Below, piece after piece: positions 8,117-16,074 of a stretch of DNA of 27,990 nucleotides. The notes below the pieces were generated by a model. The model had not been told where the DNA came from. It saw nothing but the letters and a program-made list of their open reading frames with translations, and ran no database searches. The first letter of the stretch is position 1, and the number at the start of each line of letters is the position of its first letter. Location: assembly GCA_023395515.1 (NCBI GenBank), contig JAEWZB010000089.1, positions 1-27,990 of the forward strand. The letters are read 5' to 3'. The position numbers and the translations under genes are program-made. Origin of the DNA: Bacillota bacterium (lineage in GTDB: Bacteria; Bacillota; Syntrophomonadia; Syntrophomonadales; Syntrophomonadaceae).

Positions 8117-9571
8117 TTATAGCAGATCATGTTTTTTCATCATACGGTAAAGGGTGCTTTTGGATACATTCAGTATTTTGGCCGCCTCCTTGCGGCTGCC
8201 ATTACATTCATCTAAAGTGGTAATTAATAATTTTTTCTCCTCAAAATCCAGTCTTTTTTGTAAACATCCTTCATAATCATCGGTGCATTTATGGTTCCGT
8301 TTTTCCCGCAGGGTCAAAGGAAAGTCATCTAATTCTAAGATGTGGCTATGGCTAAAGTTAATGGCTGATTCCAGAGCATTCATTAATTCCCTGACATTAC
8401 CAGGCCAACCGTAAGCAATGAGCATGTTTAAAGCTTCATTATTTATGTCATTGACAGGGCGATTCAATTTATTACTTATTTGTTTAATGAAATAGTCAAC
8501 TAAGAGAGGGATATCATCGTTTCTAAGGCGTAAGGGTTGAGTATTTAAGGAAATTATATTTAGTCTGTAATAGAGATCTTCTCTAAATTGGCCTTCTTTA
8601 ATCAAGGCGGGAAGATCTTTGTTAGTGGCTGAAATGACTCTAATATCTACCTTTACAAATGTTTCGCTGCCTAAGCGTTCAAATTCTCTTTCCTGTAAAA
8701 CCCGGAGTAATTTAGCCTGCATAGACATGGGCATATCCCCAATTTCATCTAGAAAAATGGTGCCGCCATTGGCCAGTTCAAACTTCCCCATTTTTCCGCC
8801 TTTGCGGGCTCCGGTAAAGGCTCCGTCCACATAACCAAACAATTCCGATTCTAAAAGCGTATCAGGTATAGCGGCACAGTTCACTTTAATGAAAGGCTTA
8901 GAGGAACGATTGCCATGATAATGTATAGCCTGAGCCACTATCTCTTTACCGGTGCCGCTTTCACCGGTTATTAAAACGGAGGAAGGTGAATTAGCTACTC
9001 TTAATATATTATTTTTAAGTTGCTTAATAGCTTGGCTATTGCCTATGATACAATCTATGCCTTTATTCTCTGAGTTAGTTATGGAATCAAAGTCATCCTT
9101 GTAAGTATTCAGTTCCATAATAGCTCTATCCAGACTAGTCATTATCTCTTTAATTTGCATTTGAGCAATTAAATCAAGGTATTCTACCCCGAATTTGCGG
9201 TTTATATCCCGTAAATTCAAGCTAAAATAACGGGCCAAGACCCCGGCAAATTTTCCGTCTTTATATACAGGTCTGCGTGATGCTATAAAGCTTTTATCAT
9301 AATTAAAATAATAGCTATAAGGTTCGTATTTTCTGGTTTTTTGGAGATTGATAATGTTTTCGTCAATTTCAAATTCATTATAATAATGTCCGATTAATTC
9401 CGGGGGAGTTAAATTATTGTATTTGGCGTAAGAATCATTTACATACCGGATAATCCTGTTTTCATCTACATATATAACGCCTTCATAGGGAGATTCTAAT
9501 AATATGTTATAAAAATCACAGGCGCCCGTACAGTCAGCACAACAAATATGATTTAAGCTGTCTTTTGACAT
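8117..9571 (-). CDS. Sigma-54-dependent PAS activator 1
   Basis: Bacterial enhancer-binding protein of 484 residues. Order: a cysteine-rich N-terminus (C10, C11, C14, C18), a PAS sensor domain (about 22-118), a linker helix, an AAA+ domain with Walker A GESGTGKE (203-210), the sigma-54 contact loop GAFTGA (250-255) and Walker B FLDEIGD, and a Fis-type helix-turn-helix (about 455-480). No receiver domain, so a ligand or redox signal rather than phosphorylation is likely. AGGAGG precedes the ATG. It is divergent from acyl-CoA dehydrogenase 2, with a paired activator site in between. It aligns without gaps over nearly all its length with the activator at 26027-27481, except at the N-terminal cysteines. 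It probably controls the ten sigma-54 promoters listed here. Confidence 0.95.
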   Translation of the reverse strand: MSKDSLNHICCADCTGACDFYNILLESPYEGVIYVDENRIIRYVNDSYAKYNNLTPPELIGHYYNEFEIDENIINLQKTRKYEPYSYYFNYDKSFIASRRPVYKDGKFAGVLARYFSLNLRDINRKFGVEYLDLIAQMQIKEIMTSLDRAIMELNTYKDDFDSITNSENKGIDCIIGNSQAIKQLKNNILRVANSPSSVLITGESGTGKEIVAQAIHYHGNRSSKPFIKVNCAAIPDTLLESELFGYVDGAFTGARKGGKMGKFELANGGTIFLDEIGDMPMSMQAKLLRVLQEREFERLGSETFVKVDIRVISATNKDLPALIKEGQFREDLYYRLNIISLNTQPLRLRNDDIPLLVDYFIKQISNKLNRPVNDINNEALNMLIAYGWPGNVRELMNALESAINFSHSHILELDDFPLTLREKRNHKCTDDYEGCLQKRLDFEEKKLLITTLDECNGSRKEAAKILNVSKSTLYRMMKKHDLL

Positions 9572-9633
9572 GATCTCATCCTCCTAGTAAGACAATGCGA
9601 TTAACGGTATATATTTATATTTTAACACAGAGC

Positions 9634-9670
9634 AGGTCATTTATGAAACGGGGGGGCTTAAGTGTGAAAC
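9634..9670. promoter_or_regulatory. Paired activator sites for P3
   Basis: AGGTC-ATTTAT-GAAAC (9634-9649) and GGCTT-AAGTGT-GAAAC (9655-9670) are degenerate dyads exactly 21 bp apart, 53-89 bp upstream of P3. They lie in the gap shared with the activator gene and so could also affect its expression. Confidence 0.5.
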
Positions 9671-9722
9671 CTTAGAGCCAAGGTCTTTCTTATGGGAAAT
9701 AATATAATGGACAGCTTAATTG

Positions 9723-9738
9723 TGGCATGTTTATTGCA
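9723..9738 (+). promoter_or_regulatory. Sigma-54 promoter P3
   Basis: TGGCATGTTTATTGCA with the 10-nt GG-GC spacing, 56 nt upstream of the dehydrogenase start at 9794. Confidence 0.9.
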
Positions 9739-9793
9739 TTTAAATTTAAACAAAATATAACTATAAAAATATATTTTGAAAGGATGTCAAATA

Positions 9794-10942
9794 ATGGAGA
9801 GAAGTTTGCCCTTTACCTCGGAACATGAAATGTTTAGAAAAGCTTTTCGTGATTTTATTGCTAATGAGATTGTCCCCTACTATGAACAATGGGAGGAGGA
9901 ACACATCATATCCCGCGAGCTATATACCAAAATGGGGGAATATGGATTTCTTTGTCCTTGGGTGCCGGAAGAGTATGGCGGAACGGGAGCCGATATTCTT
10001 TTTGATATGATTATCATAGAGGAACTGGCCCATAGCTCGGTATTGCCGGTTTTTACCCAACTACATAGTACGGTGGTTTGTCCATATATTGAATCTTTTG
10101 GAAATGAAGAACAAAAGCAAAGATGGTTGCCGAAAATTGTAAGTGGAGAGAGTATCCTAGCCATAGCTATGACGGAACCGGGAGCTGGTTCTGACTTGGC
10201 TGCCATGCGTACCAGAGCTGTAAAAGAAGGCGATCATTATGTTTTAAACGGTGCCAAGACTTTTATATCCAATGGGATTTTGGCAGATTTAGTAGTAGTT
10301 GCGGTCAAAACAGATCCGGCGGCAGGCTCCAAAGGTATTAGCTTAATGGTGGTGGAAAGAGGTACACCTGGATTTGAAAGAGGAAATAAATCTATTAAAA
10401 AAATAGGCTACCATTGTCAGGATACGGTAGAATTGTTTTTTGAGGACTGCCGGGTACCAGCAGGAAATTTGCTGGGTGAAGAAGGTAAAGGCTTCTTATA
10501 TTTGATGAAGAAGTTGCAACAAGAACGTATTGTATGTGTACAAATGGCTATATCACAAGCTGAAAGAGCTTTAGAGCTAACTATTGACTATGTTAAAGAA
10601 CGGCAAATGTTTGGTAAATCATTAAGTAATTTTCAAAATACCCAATTTATTTTAGCGGAATGTGCCAGTCAGGTGCAGATTGCCAGAACCTTTACCGATA
10701 CCCTTATTTTAAATCATATGCAAGGAAAAGACATTTTGCAGGAAGTAAGCATGGCTAAATATTGGATTTGCGAAATGGCTCACGAAGTATCTTCCAAATG
10801 TTTGCAGTTACATGGCGGTTATGGATATTGTACGGAATATGAAATCTCGCGTATTTTTGTAGAAACACGTTTACAAACTATATTTGCGGGTACTTCTGAA
10901 GTTATGAAGTTACTAGTGAGCCGAGGCTTAGGCTTAGTTTAA
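9794..10942 (+). CDS. Acyl-CoA dehydrogenase 2 (long-chain/isovaleryl type)
   Basis: FAD acyl-CoA dehydrogenase of 382 residues. ATG 9794 is preferred because AAAGGA lies just upstream; an in-frame TTG at 9776 has no site. It has the FAD signature MTEPGAGSD (126-134). At the usual catalytic-base position it reads FAGTSE, with alanine instead of glutamate. In long-chain and isovaleryl-CoA dehydrogenases the base instead sits in helix G, and here E244 in QQERIV occupies that place. The active site is therefore of the LCAD/IVD kind, suggesting a longer or branched acyl group than for dehydrogenase 1 (inference). It is alone behind P3, and no clear terminator follows. Confidence 0.92.
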   Translation: MERSLPFTSEHEMFRKAFRDFIANEIVPYYEQWEEEHIISRELYTKMGEYGFLCPWVPEEYGGTGADILFDMIIIEELAHSSVLPVFTQLHSTVVCPYIESFGNEEQKQRWLPKIVSGESILAIAMTEPGAGSDLAAMRTRAVKEGDHYVLNGAKTFISNGILADLVVVAVKTDPAAGSKGISLMVVERGTPGFERGNKSIKKIGYHCQDTVELFFEDCRVPAGNLLGEEGKGFLYLMKKLQQERIVCVQMAISQAERALELTIDYVKERQMFGKSLSNFQNTQFILAECASQVQIARTFTDTLILNHMQGKDILQEVSMAKYWICEMAHEVSSKCLQLHGGYGYCTEYEISRIFVETRLQTIFAGTSEVMKLLVSRGLGLV

Positions 10943-11028
10943 ACTGGTATTAAAAGATTTAATTATTATCCAGGCATATCATAATTTGATCCGAAACGTA
11001 TTCCCAGTTAAGGTTAAATCGAAATTAT

Positions 11029-11065
11029 GTATCGTTTTTGACCCCCTAAGGTTCTACGTTGAACC
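11029..11065. promoter_or_regulatory. Paired activator sites for P4
   Basis: GTATC-GTTTTT-GACCC (11029-11044) and the perfect dyad GGTTC-TACGTT-GAACC (11050-11065) are 21 bp apart. The second lies within a longer palindrome, CCCCCTAA...TTAAGGGG, at 11042-11074. They lie 87-123 bp upstream of P4. Confidence 0.65.
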
Positions 11066-11151
11066 ATTAAGGGGATATAGCAGGGAGTTAGATTCCAACT
11101 AAAGAGCAGTATAGAGGAGCTGGCATAACTTGTCGCCCCTAACTATATTTA

Positions 11152-11167
11152 TGGCATGTTATTTGCG
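11152..11167 (+). promoter_or_regulatory. Sigma-54 promoter P4
   Basis: TGGCATGTTATTTGCG with the 10-nt GG-GC spacing, ending just over 40 nt upstream of the Fe-S protein 3 start. Confidence 0.85.
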
Positions 11168-11209
11168 AGAGATATTTAGTTAAATAAAAAATAAGAAAGG
11201 GATGGCAAA

Positions 11210-12277
11210 ATGGACTTATATTCAAAATTGCGGGAAAAACTAGATGGATTAGCCTTTGGGTATCCAGCTACCGAAACTGGTGAGGAATTAGAGCTGCTCC
11301 AATGGTTTTTTGATCCGGAAGATGCCCAGATGTATTTAGAGATGGAGGATAGATTTTTAACTCCGGAAGAAGTAGCATCTAAAATAGGCCAAGATCCGGT
11401 GGCCGTCGCAGAGCGGTTAGAACTTATGACTAAAAAAGGATTAGTATTTCACTTAGAAGATAATAAGGGTATAAATAAATATAGAATAATGCCCATGGTT
11501 CATGGCATTTTCGAGATTAATTCTGATAGACTTAACCTCGAACCTGATGTGGCCAAGAAGTTTTCTAAATACTATGGAAAACATATGATGAAATTTTGGA
11601 ATTCCACTGACACGCCTCTTTTTAGAACTATTCCCATAAATAATGAATTAACGGCGGGAAGTGTTGTTCTGCCTTATAATGATGCTGAAGCTATTTTAAA
11701 AAGTAAAAAAAGAATTGCAGTAACCAACTGTGCATGTCGGGGTTTACTTGAAACTCTGGGCAAGAGAAGGTGTACTCATCCTATCGAAACATGTTTGATG
11801 TTTGATGAAACGGGAGATTACTATGTCGAACATGAACGTGCTCGTTATATAACTCTGGAAGAAGCTTTAGAAGGTCTGAAAAGAAATGATCGGGAAGGAT
11901 TAGTTATTAATGTGTCCAATTCTCAGAATCCGGAAATTATGTGCAGCTGTTGTTCATGTTGCTGTGGTGTCACTACTGCGGCCAATTATTTCCCCGGGCC
12001 TAGTCTGAACAATCAGAATGATTATATCTGTATACACAATGAAGAATTATGTATTGCTTGTGGGAAATGCGTAGAAAGGTGTGTGTTCAAGGCTAATGAA
12101 ATCATAGACGAGAAAGTGAGTTTCAATCCGGAAAAATGTTACGGTTGCGGTCTTTGTGTTACCACATGTCCGACCAATTCTCGCTCTTTGGAAAAAAGAC
12201 CGGAAGATGACCTGTATGAACCACCTGAAGCCCTGTATCGTGGCTATGATCTTATGAAAAAATATCGGCAAAAATAA
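11210..12277 (+). CDS. Cysteine-rich 4Fe-4S protein 3 with N-terminal helical/winged-helix-like region
   Basis: Third member of the CNCCSCCC family, 355 residues. It differs from the other two in its N-terminus: residues 48-100 (TPEEVASKIG through HGIFE) look like a winged-helix module, as found in longer members of such ferredoxin-like proteins. Then come C174-x-C176, C188, C195, the cluster CSCCSCCC at 245-252, and two 4Fe-4S motifs (C281/284/287/291 and C310/313/316/320). AAAGGG precedes the ATG. It is monocistronic between P4 and the terminator at 12344 and has no hypA neighbour. Whether the N-terminal module binds DNA or a protein partner is unknown. Confidence 0.88.
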   Translation: MDLYSKLREKLDGLAFGYPATETGEELELLQWFFDPEDAQMYLEMEDRFLTPEEVASKIGQDPVAVAERLELMTKKGLVFHLEDNKGINKYRIMPMVHGIFEINSDRLNLEPDVAKKFSKYYGKHMMKFWNSTDTPLFRTIPINNELTAGSVVLPYNDAEAILKSKKRIAVTNCACRGLLETLGKRRCTHPIETCLMFDETGDYYVEHERARYITLEEALEGLKRNDREGLVINVSNSQNPEIMCSCCSCCCGVTTAANYFPGPSLNNQNDYICIHNEELCIACGKCVERCVFKANEIIDEKVSFNPEKCYGCGLCVTTCPTNSRSLEKRPEDDLYEPPEALYRGYDLMKKYRQK

Positions 12278-12343
12278 CCTAACTATATAAAGTACAGTAT
12301 TTCTTATTTGTTATCAATAAAATATTCTCATCAACCCCCCATC

Positions 12344-12390
12344 AAACAGTCTCAGTTAGACTTCCCCTCCAACTGAGACTGTTTATTTTT
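12344..12390 (+). terminator. Rho-independent terminator after Fe-S protein 3
   Basis: A perfect 14-bp stem AAACAGTCTCAGTT / AACTGAGACTGTTT with a 13-nt loop, followed by ATTTTTAT. Confidence 0.9.
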
Positions 12391-12415
12391 ATGCCGGGCT
12401 AAGCATATTTACTTG

Positions 12416-12453
12416 GGTTCACTAATGAACCTAGTCTTTTCATAACTGGAACC
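12416..12453. promoter_or_regulatory. Activator sites for P5
   Basis: A perfect dyad GGTTC-ACTAAT-GAACC (12416-12431) is followed by a half-conserved copy TTTCA-TAACTG-GAACC (12438-12453) 22 bp on. They lie 115-152 bp upstream of P5. The rest of the 529-nt gap 12278-12806 holds a terminator, P5 and a 224-nt leader with no convincing gene. Confidence 0.6.
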
Positions 12454-12567
12454 ATCTCCATCCGACCTAATAATTTTTTATAATTAGAAATTCTGCGGTA
12501 ACCAATTTTAAGGGAAAAACTTATACCTGAAAAAGGCCGAAATGGGCTGGGAAGCTTTATTAGATAA

Positions 12568-12583
12568 TGGCATGAATATTGCA
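12568..12583 (+). promoter_or_regulatory. Sigma-54 promoter P5
   Basis: TGGCATGAATATTGCA, identical over 16 bases to P1. The leader to the first gene at 12807 is unusually long (224 nt). Confidence 0.9.
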
Positions 12584-12806
12584 ATATTAATAGATACATA
12601 TCATCAAGGTGCATAGTTATGAGATTTAGGCTCTTAATCGGCAGGCATTTAAACAGGTATAAGATTTATATTTCATATTTAGGAGGTGTAGCAAAAGCGG
12701 CAATCTTTTATAGATGAATGGCTTGTAAATAAGAAGCTTATTGCTTAGGACTATGTATCAATTTCAGAAAAAGACCTAACTTTGTCAAAATATGAAAGGG
12801 GAAAAA

Positions 12807-13991
12807 ATGGCTGGAGCATTAAATGGTTTAAAAATACTAGATTTTACTACATTACTTCCTGGCCCTTACGCCACCATGAATTTAGCTGACATGGGAGCAG
12901 ATGTACTTAGAATTGTTTCTGCATCCCGACCCGACTTAGCTGATACATTGCCGCCTTTTCTTCCCGGCACCAAGATGTCGGCTGCCTCTGCCCAGTTAGG
13001 CAGAAACAAGAAAATAATGACCCTTAATTTGAAAGATGAAAATGCGATAAAGATCATTTATAAGCTGGTGGAAGAGTATGACATTGTGATTGAACAATTC
13101 CGTCCTGGGGTTATGGCTAAATTGGGGCTAGATTATGAGAGCTTAAAAAAGATTAACCCCCGGTTAATTTACGGTTCTTTGACCGGTTATGGGCAGACTG
13201 GTCCTATGCGGGATAGAGCCGGGCATGACATTAACTATATTGCCCTTTCGGGGGTAGCTGGTTACTCAGGTACCATAGCCGCGGGACCATCACTTTTTGG
13301 TATGCAGATTGCTGATGTAGCGTCCGGTTCCAACAATACCATGATAGGAGTATTAGCGGCGGTTATATACCGGCAAAATACTGGTAAAGGGCAATACATA
13401 GACATTTCTATGACTGACGGCATGCTGGCTTTTAATGCTTCGGTAGGAGCTTCGTACCTGATGGATGGCAAGGAAACCAAAAGAGAGGGAATGTTCCTTA
13501 ATGGTGGCTCCCTATATGACTACTACGAGACTAAAGATGGTCAGTATATATCTTTTGGGGGTTTAGAGCCTCCGTTTTTCAAGGCTTTCTGCCAGACTAT
13601 CGGGAGGGAAGATCTCATTTCCGGAGGCTGTGTACGTAAAGATTTAGCTGCCGTTAAAGAAGAAATACGGCAGATCATAAAAACCCAGTCCCGGGACGGG
13701 TGGATAGAAATTTTTAAGAATGTTGACGCATGCTTGGAACCGGTACTTTCTATAGGAGAAGCCTTTAGCAGCGAATATGCCCAACAAAGAAAAATGATAG
13801 TTGAAGTACCTGCGCCCAATGGGCAAAAAATAAAACAGATTGCTAATCCTATTAAATTTTCAGAAACTCCTGCTGAATATCGTCATATAGGCAAACCGGT
13901 AACCGATTCCGATACGAAAGAAATAATGCTGGAGTTAGGATATACGGAAAACGAAATTGAGGAGTTAGCCAAAAACGGGTTATTTAGTTAA
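12807..13991 (+). CDS. Class III CoA-transferase / alpha-methylacyl-CoA racemase-like protein
   Basis: CaiB-BaiF superfamily protein of 394 residues. ATG 12807 is chosen because AAAGGGG lies just upstream; ATG 12792 overlaps that site. It has the family opening ILDFTTLLPGPYATMNLADMGADVLRI-like block (10-36), VIEQFRPGVMAKLGL (94-108) and D170 in QIADVA, the position of the catalytic aspartate of formyl-CoA transferase. It also has RAGHDINYIALSG (137-149) with H140. The GHDINY motif with its histidine is typical of alpha-methylacyl-CoA racemases, so either CoA transfer or 2-methyl epimerisation is possible. It is first in the P5 operon, ahead of a small membrane protein and an MFS carrier, which fits activation of an imported acid. 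Confidence 0.88.
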   Translation: MAGALNGLKILDFTTLLPGPYATMNLADMGADVLRIVSASRPDLADTLPPFLPGTKMSAASAQLGRNKKIMTLNLKDENAIKIIYKLVEEYDIVIEQFRPGVMAKLGLDYESLKKINPRLIYGSLTGYGQTGPMRDRAGHDINYIALSGVAGYSGTIAAGPSLFGMQIADVASGSNNTMIGVLAAVIYRQNTGKGQYIDISMTDGMLAFNASVGASYLMDGKETKREGMFLNGGSLYDYYETKDGQYISFGGLEPPFFKAFCQTIGREDLISGGCVRKDLAAVKEEIRQIIKTQSRDGWIEIFKNVDACLEPVLSIGEAFSSEYAQQRKMIVEVPAPNGQKIKQIANPIKFSETPAEYRHIGKPVTDSDTKEIMLELGYTENEIEELAKNGLFS

Positions 13992-14163
13992 CTACGGATT
14001 TCAACCTTTTTCCTTTCCGTTTGGGAAATAAACTTAATTGCCCCTATAAAGAGATAGCCAGTAAGGGATAAATAAATTATCGAAGGGAGGAATTAAAACA
14101 GAAGGCACATGAGATATTGGGGGTAGAAACCTGCTCCAGTTGCAATGTTGTCTGAAAAAGCAA

Positions 14164-14200
14164 GTTCATATTATCTTGGCATCAGTAAGATAATATGAAC
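14164..14200 (+). other. Strong hairpin ahead of the small membrane protein
   Basis: A perfect 14-bp stem GTTCATATTATCTT / AAGATAATATGAAC with a 9-nt loop, ending 20 nt before the ATG at 14220. No T-run follows, so it is not a standard terminator. It could stabilise the downstream mRNA after processing or bind a regulator. The rest of 13992-14219 shows a GGGAGG at about 14085 with no usable start codon. Confidence 0.7.
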
Positions 14201-14219
14201 CGAAAAAAGGTGGTTATCT

Positions 14220-14327
14220 ATGCAAAGCTGGGAAACTTTACTCATAATTGCCCTTTATCTTACTGGTTATTTCATAATTAAGTATTTTCTAAAAATGTTT
14301 TTACTTAAACGCTCTAAAAAAAGATAA
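14220..14327 (+). CDS. 35-residue single-span membrane protein, likely transporter accessory
   Basis: The small frame opens ATG CAA AGC TGG and ends at TAA 14325. AAGGTGG lies 6 nt upstream. The product has one hydrophobic span (about residues 5-29) and a strongly basic C-terminus (KRSKKR), so the C-terminus should face the cytoplasm by the positive-inside rule. It ends 69 nt before the MFS carrier gene. Small one-span subunits encoded next to carriers are known for several Firmicute symporters (for example MetS-type subunits); this one may stabilise or modulate the carrier. No homology search was possible. Confidence 0.7.
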   Translation: MQSWETLLIIALYLTGYFIIKYFLKMFLLKRSKKR

Positions 14328-14396
14328 TAGTCGGGATTAATATTTAATCTTATTACCTCTTTAATGGAATATGAAAAAAATAAGGAGGATTCATTA

Positions 14397-15692
14397 ATGG
14401 CACAAACAGCGAAAATTGAAACTATTAATGGTCAGCAATATGTTGGTGGTTACAAGTTGGTAGATCCACTTAAGTATAAGTGGAAAGTGCTCATTACGGC
14501 TTTTATTGGACAAGGCTTTGATATTTTGGATTTAATGGCAATTGCGGTGGCACTACCATTGATAATTAAAGACTGGGGACTTGATTTAATTGCTGCAGGC
14601 GGAATTGCTTCAGCCACTCTTTTAGGTTCAGCAATAGGAGCCTACTGCTGGGGTCCAATTATGGACAAGTTCGGCCGTAAAAAAATCTATTTACTCTGTA
14701 TAGTTTGGATGACAGTATTTTCAGGATCATGTGCCTTTGCCAGTGATATATCACATTTACTAGTATTAAGATTTCTGGCCGGTTTTGCCCTAGGCGGATT
14801 ATGGGTCTTAGGTTCAACCTTGTTAAATGAATTTACACCTACCGACTGGAGAGCTAAGGCTTCCGCCTTTGTTCAATCAGCATCTCTGCCTGGTTATGGA
14901 GCAGTTCTTTTAGTTAATATATACATTGTTCCCATTTATGGCTGGAGACCCTTGTTCCTCATATCATTTTTAGCTTTACTACAAGCTTTATATATTGCTA
15001 TCGCTATACCTGAATCACCGGCCTGGATAAAATCCAAGTTTGGCTTGGATAAGAGTTCTTTGGCTCAGGCGGAAAATGGCAATGGTGAGAATGTAAGAAA
15101 ATATAGTTATAAAGACCTTTTTGGTGAATTTAGAATGGCAACCATTATGGGGGCCGGTTTGGTAATAAGCTTTATTGTTTCCTACTGGGGCTTACAAGCT
15201 TGGGTTCCTACTTACTTAGTTAATGAAACCGGAGTGTCTAGTGCCCGCATGTCTGCTATTATGCTCAGCATGAATGTGGGCGGCTTTTTTGGCTACTATG
15301 TAAGTGGATGGGTGGCAACTGTACTCAGCCGGCGTCAGAATTATCTTTACGGATGTACCTTGGCCGGTGTGATGATGTTAATATTCATATATCTGGCAAC
15401 TCCAGGTAATGTAATGGTTCTTGCCTTTATACTAGGCTTGATTTCCTTCGGATATATTGGAGCCTTAGCCGTATTTATCGGGGAACAGTTTCCCACCGCC
15501 ATCAGATCATCCGGGATTTCCTTTACTTGGGGATGCGGCCGTTTAGCTGCTGCTATTATTCCTACCGCATTAGGCGGTTTAGCCATGGCAACTAGTTTAC
15601 AATTTGCCATAGGGCTTATGGGCTTCATTTGCGCAACCGGGTCTATATTCGCATTTTTCATGAGAGACGGCTTGTATACCGACAATGCGTAA
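14397..15692 (+). CDS. MFS carrier, probably an organic/aromatic acid:H+ symporter type
   Basis: Polytopic inner-membrane protein of 431 residues with about 12 hydrophobic spans. ATG 14397 follows AAGGAGG at a normal distance; ATG 14364 has no site. The opening segment FIGQGFDILDLMAIAVALP with an early Asp in helix 1, the MFS motif DKFGRKK in the first cytoplasmic loop, and the RFLAGFALGG segment fit the sugar-porter/aromatic-acid symporter branch. A central cytoplasmic loop lies at about 205-240. It is third gene after P5, closed by the hairpin at 15734. It probably brings in the acid that the CoA-transferases activate. Substrate unknown. Confidence 0.88.
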   Translation: MAQTAKIETINGQQYVGGYKLVDPLKYKWKVLITAFIGQGFDILDLMAIAVALPLIIKDWGLDLIAAGGIASATLLGSAIGAYCWGPIMDKFGRKKIYLLCIVWMTVFSGSCAFASDISHLLVLRFLAGFALGGLWVLGSTLLNEFTPTDWRAKASAFVQSASLPGYGAVLLVNIYIVPIYGWRPLFLISFLALLQALYIAIAIPESPAWIKSKFGLDKSSLAQAENGNGENVRKYSYKDLFGEFRMATIMGAGLVISFIVSYWGLQAWVPTYLVNETGVSSARMSAIMLSMNVGGFFGYYVSGWVATVLSRRQNYLYGCTLAGVMMLIFIYLATPGNVMVLAFILGLISFGYIGALAVFIGEQFPTAIRSSGISFTWGCGRLAAAIIPTALGGLAMATSLQFAIGLMGFICATGSIFAFFMRDGLYTDNA

Positions 15693-15733
15693 TTTAAAAC
15701 TAAGTTAAACAACTGTAATTTTAAAAACTTTTA

Positions 15734-15770
15734 AACGGCGGCTCTATCAAATTGAGTCGCCGTTAATTAA
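15734..15770 (+). terminator. Probable terminator after the MFS gene
   Basis: AACGGCGGCTC / GAGTCGCCGTT stem followed by the weak run AATTAATT. Imperfect but well placed, 40 nt after the stop codon. Confidence 0.65.
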
Positions 15771-15787
15771 TTATAAGAGCAAATAAG

Positions 15788-15824
15788 CTGTCGAGGCTGA
15801 ATCTATAAATTTCAAAAATGATAC
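15788..15824. promoter_or_regulatory. Paired activator sites for P6 (degenerate)
   Basis: CTGTC-GAGGCT-GAATC (15788-15803) and ATTTC-AAAAAT-GATAC (15809-15824) keep the TC-N6-GA core and the exact 21-bp spacing, 121-157 bp upstream of P6. The 382-nt gap 15693-16074 holds a terminator, these sites, P6 and a leader, with no gene. Confidence 0.4.
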
Positions 15825-15944
15825 CTGGGCTAAATCAGGCAATGGCCTTGGAATTAAAAAACGGCTGATAAAACCCTGGCAATAGCGGTGATAACCCTTA
15901 ATGTCCCCATCAGAAGAGCTAATTTATCTTTAAGTAAATGGGTT

Positions 15945-15960
15945 TGGCATATTATTTGCA
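15945..15960 (+). promoter_or_regulatory. Sigma-54 promoter P6
   Basis: TGGCATATTATTTGCA with the 10-nt GG-GC spacing, 115 nt upstream of fixC. Confidence 0.9.
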
Positions 15961-16074
15961 TATATAAAGCTCAAAACGTGTTGTGCTTGGATGAAAAAGC
16001 TGTTGATTCAGTAATATTCCAAGCTGCTGCACGAGAATACTTTCCAAGAATGACCTGAAAGGAGGAGACAGAGC

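Noticed and set aside
11121..11136. Second sigma-54-like element, TGGCATAACTTGTCGC, upstream of P4
   Set aside because: The -12 position reads CG instead of GC, and the real element lies 31 bp downstream.
12681..12742. AGGAGG followed by a frame reading QKRQSFIDEWLVNKKLIA
   Set aside because: It has no start codon after the ribosome site and a TAG directly upstream; at most a short gene remnant, not supportable.
14084..14125. GGGAGG ahead of a possible short gene
   Set aside because: The only ATG nearby (about 14108) gives a five-codon frame.
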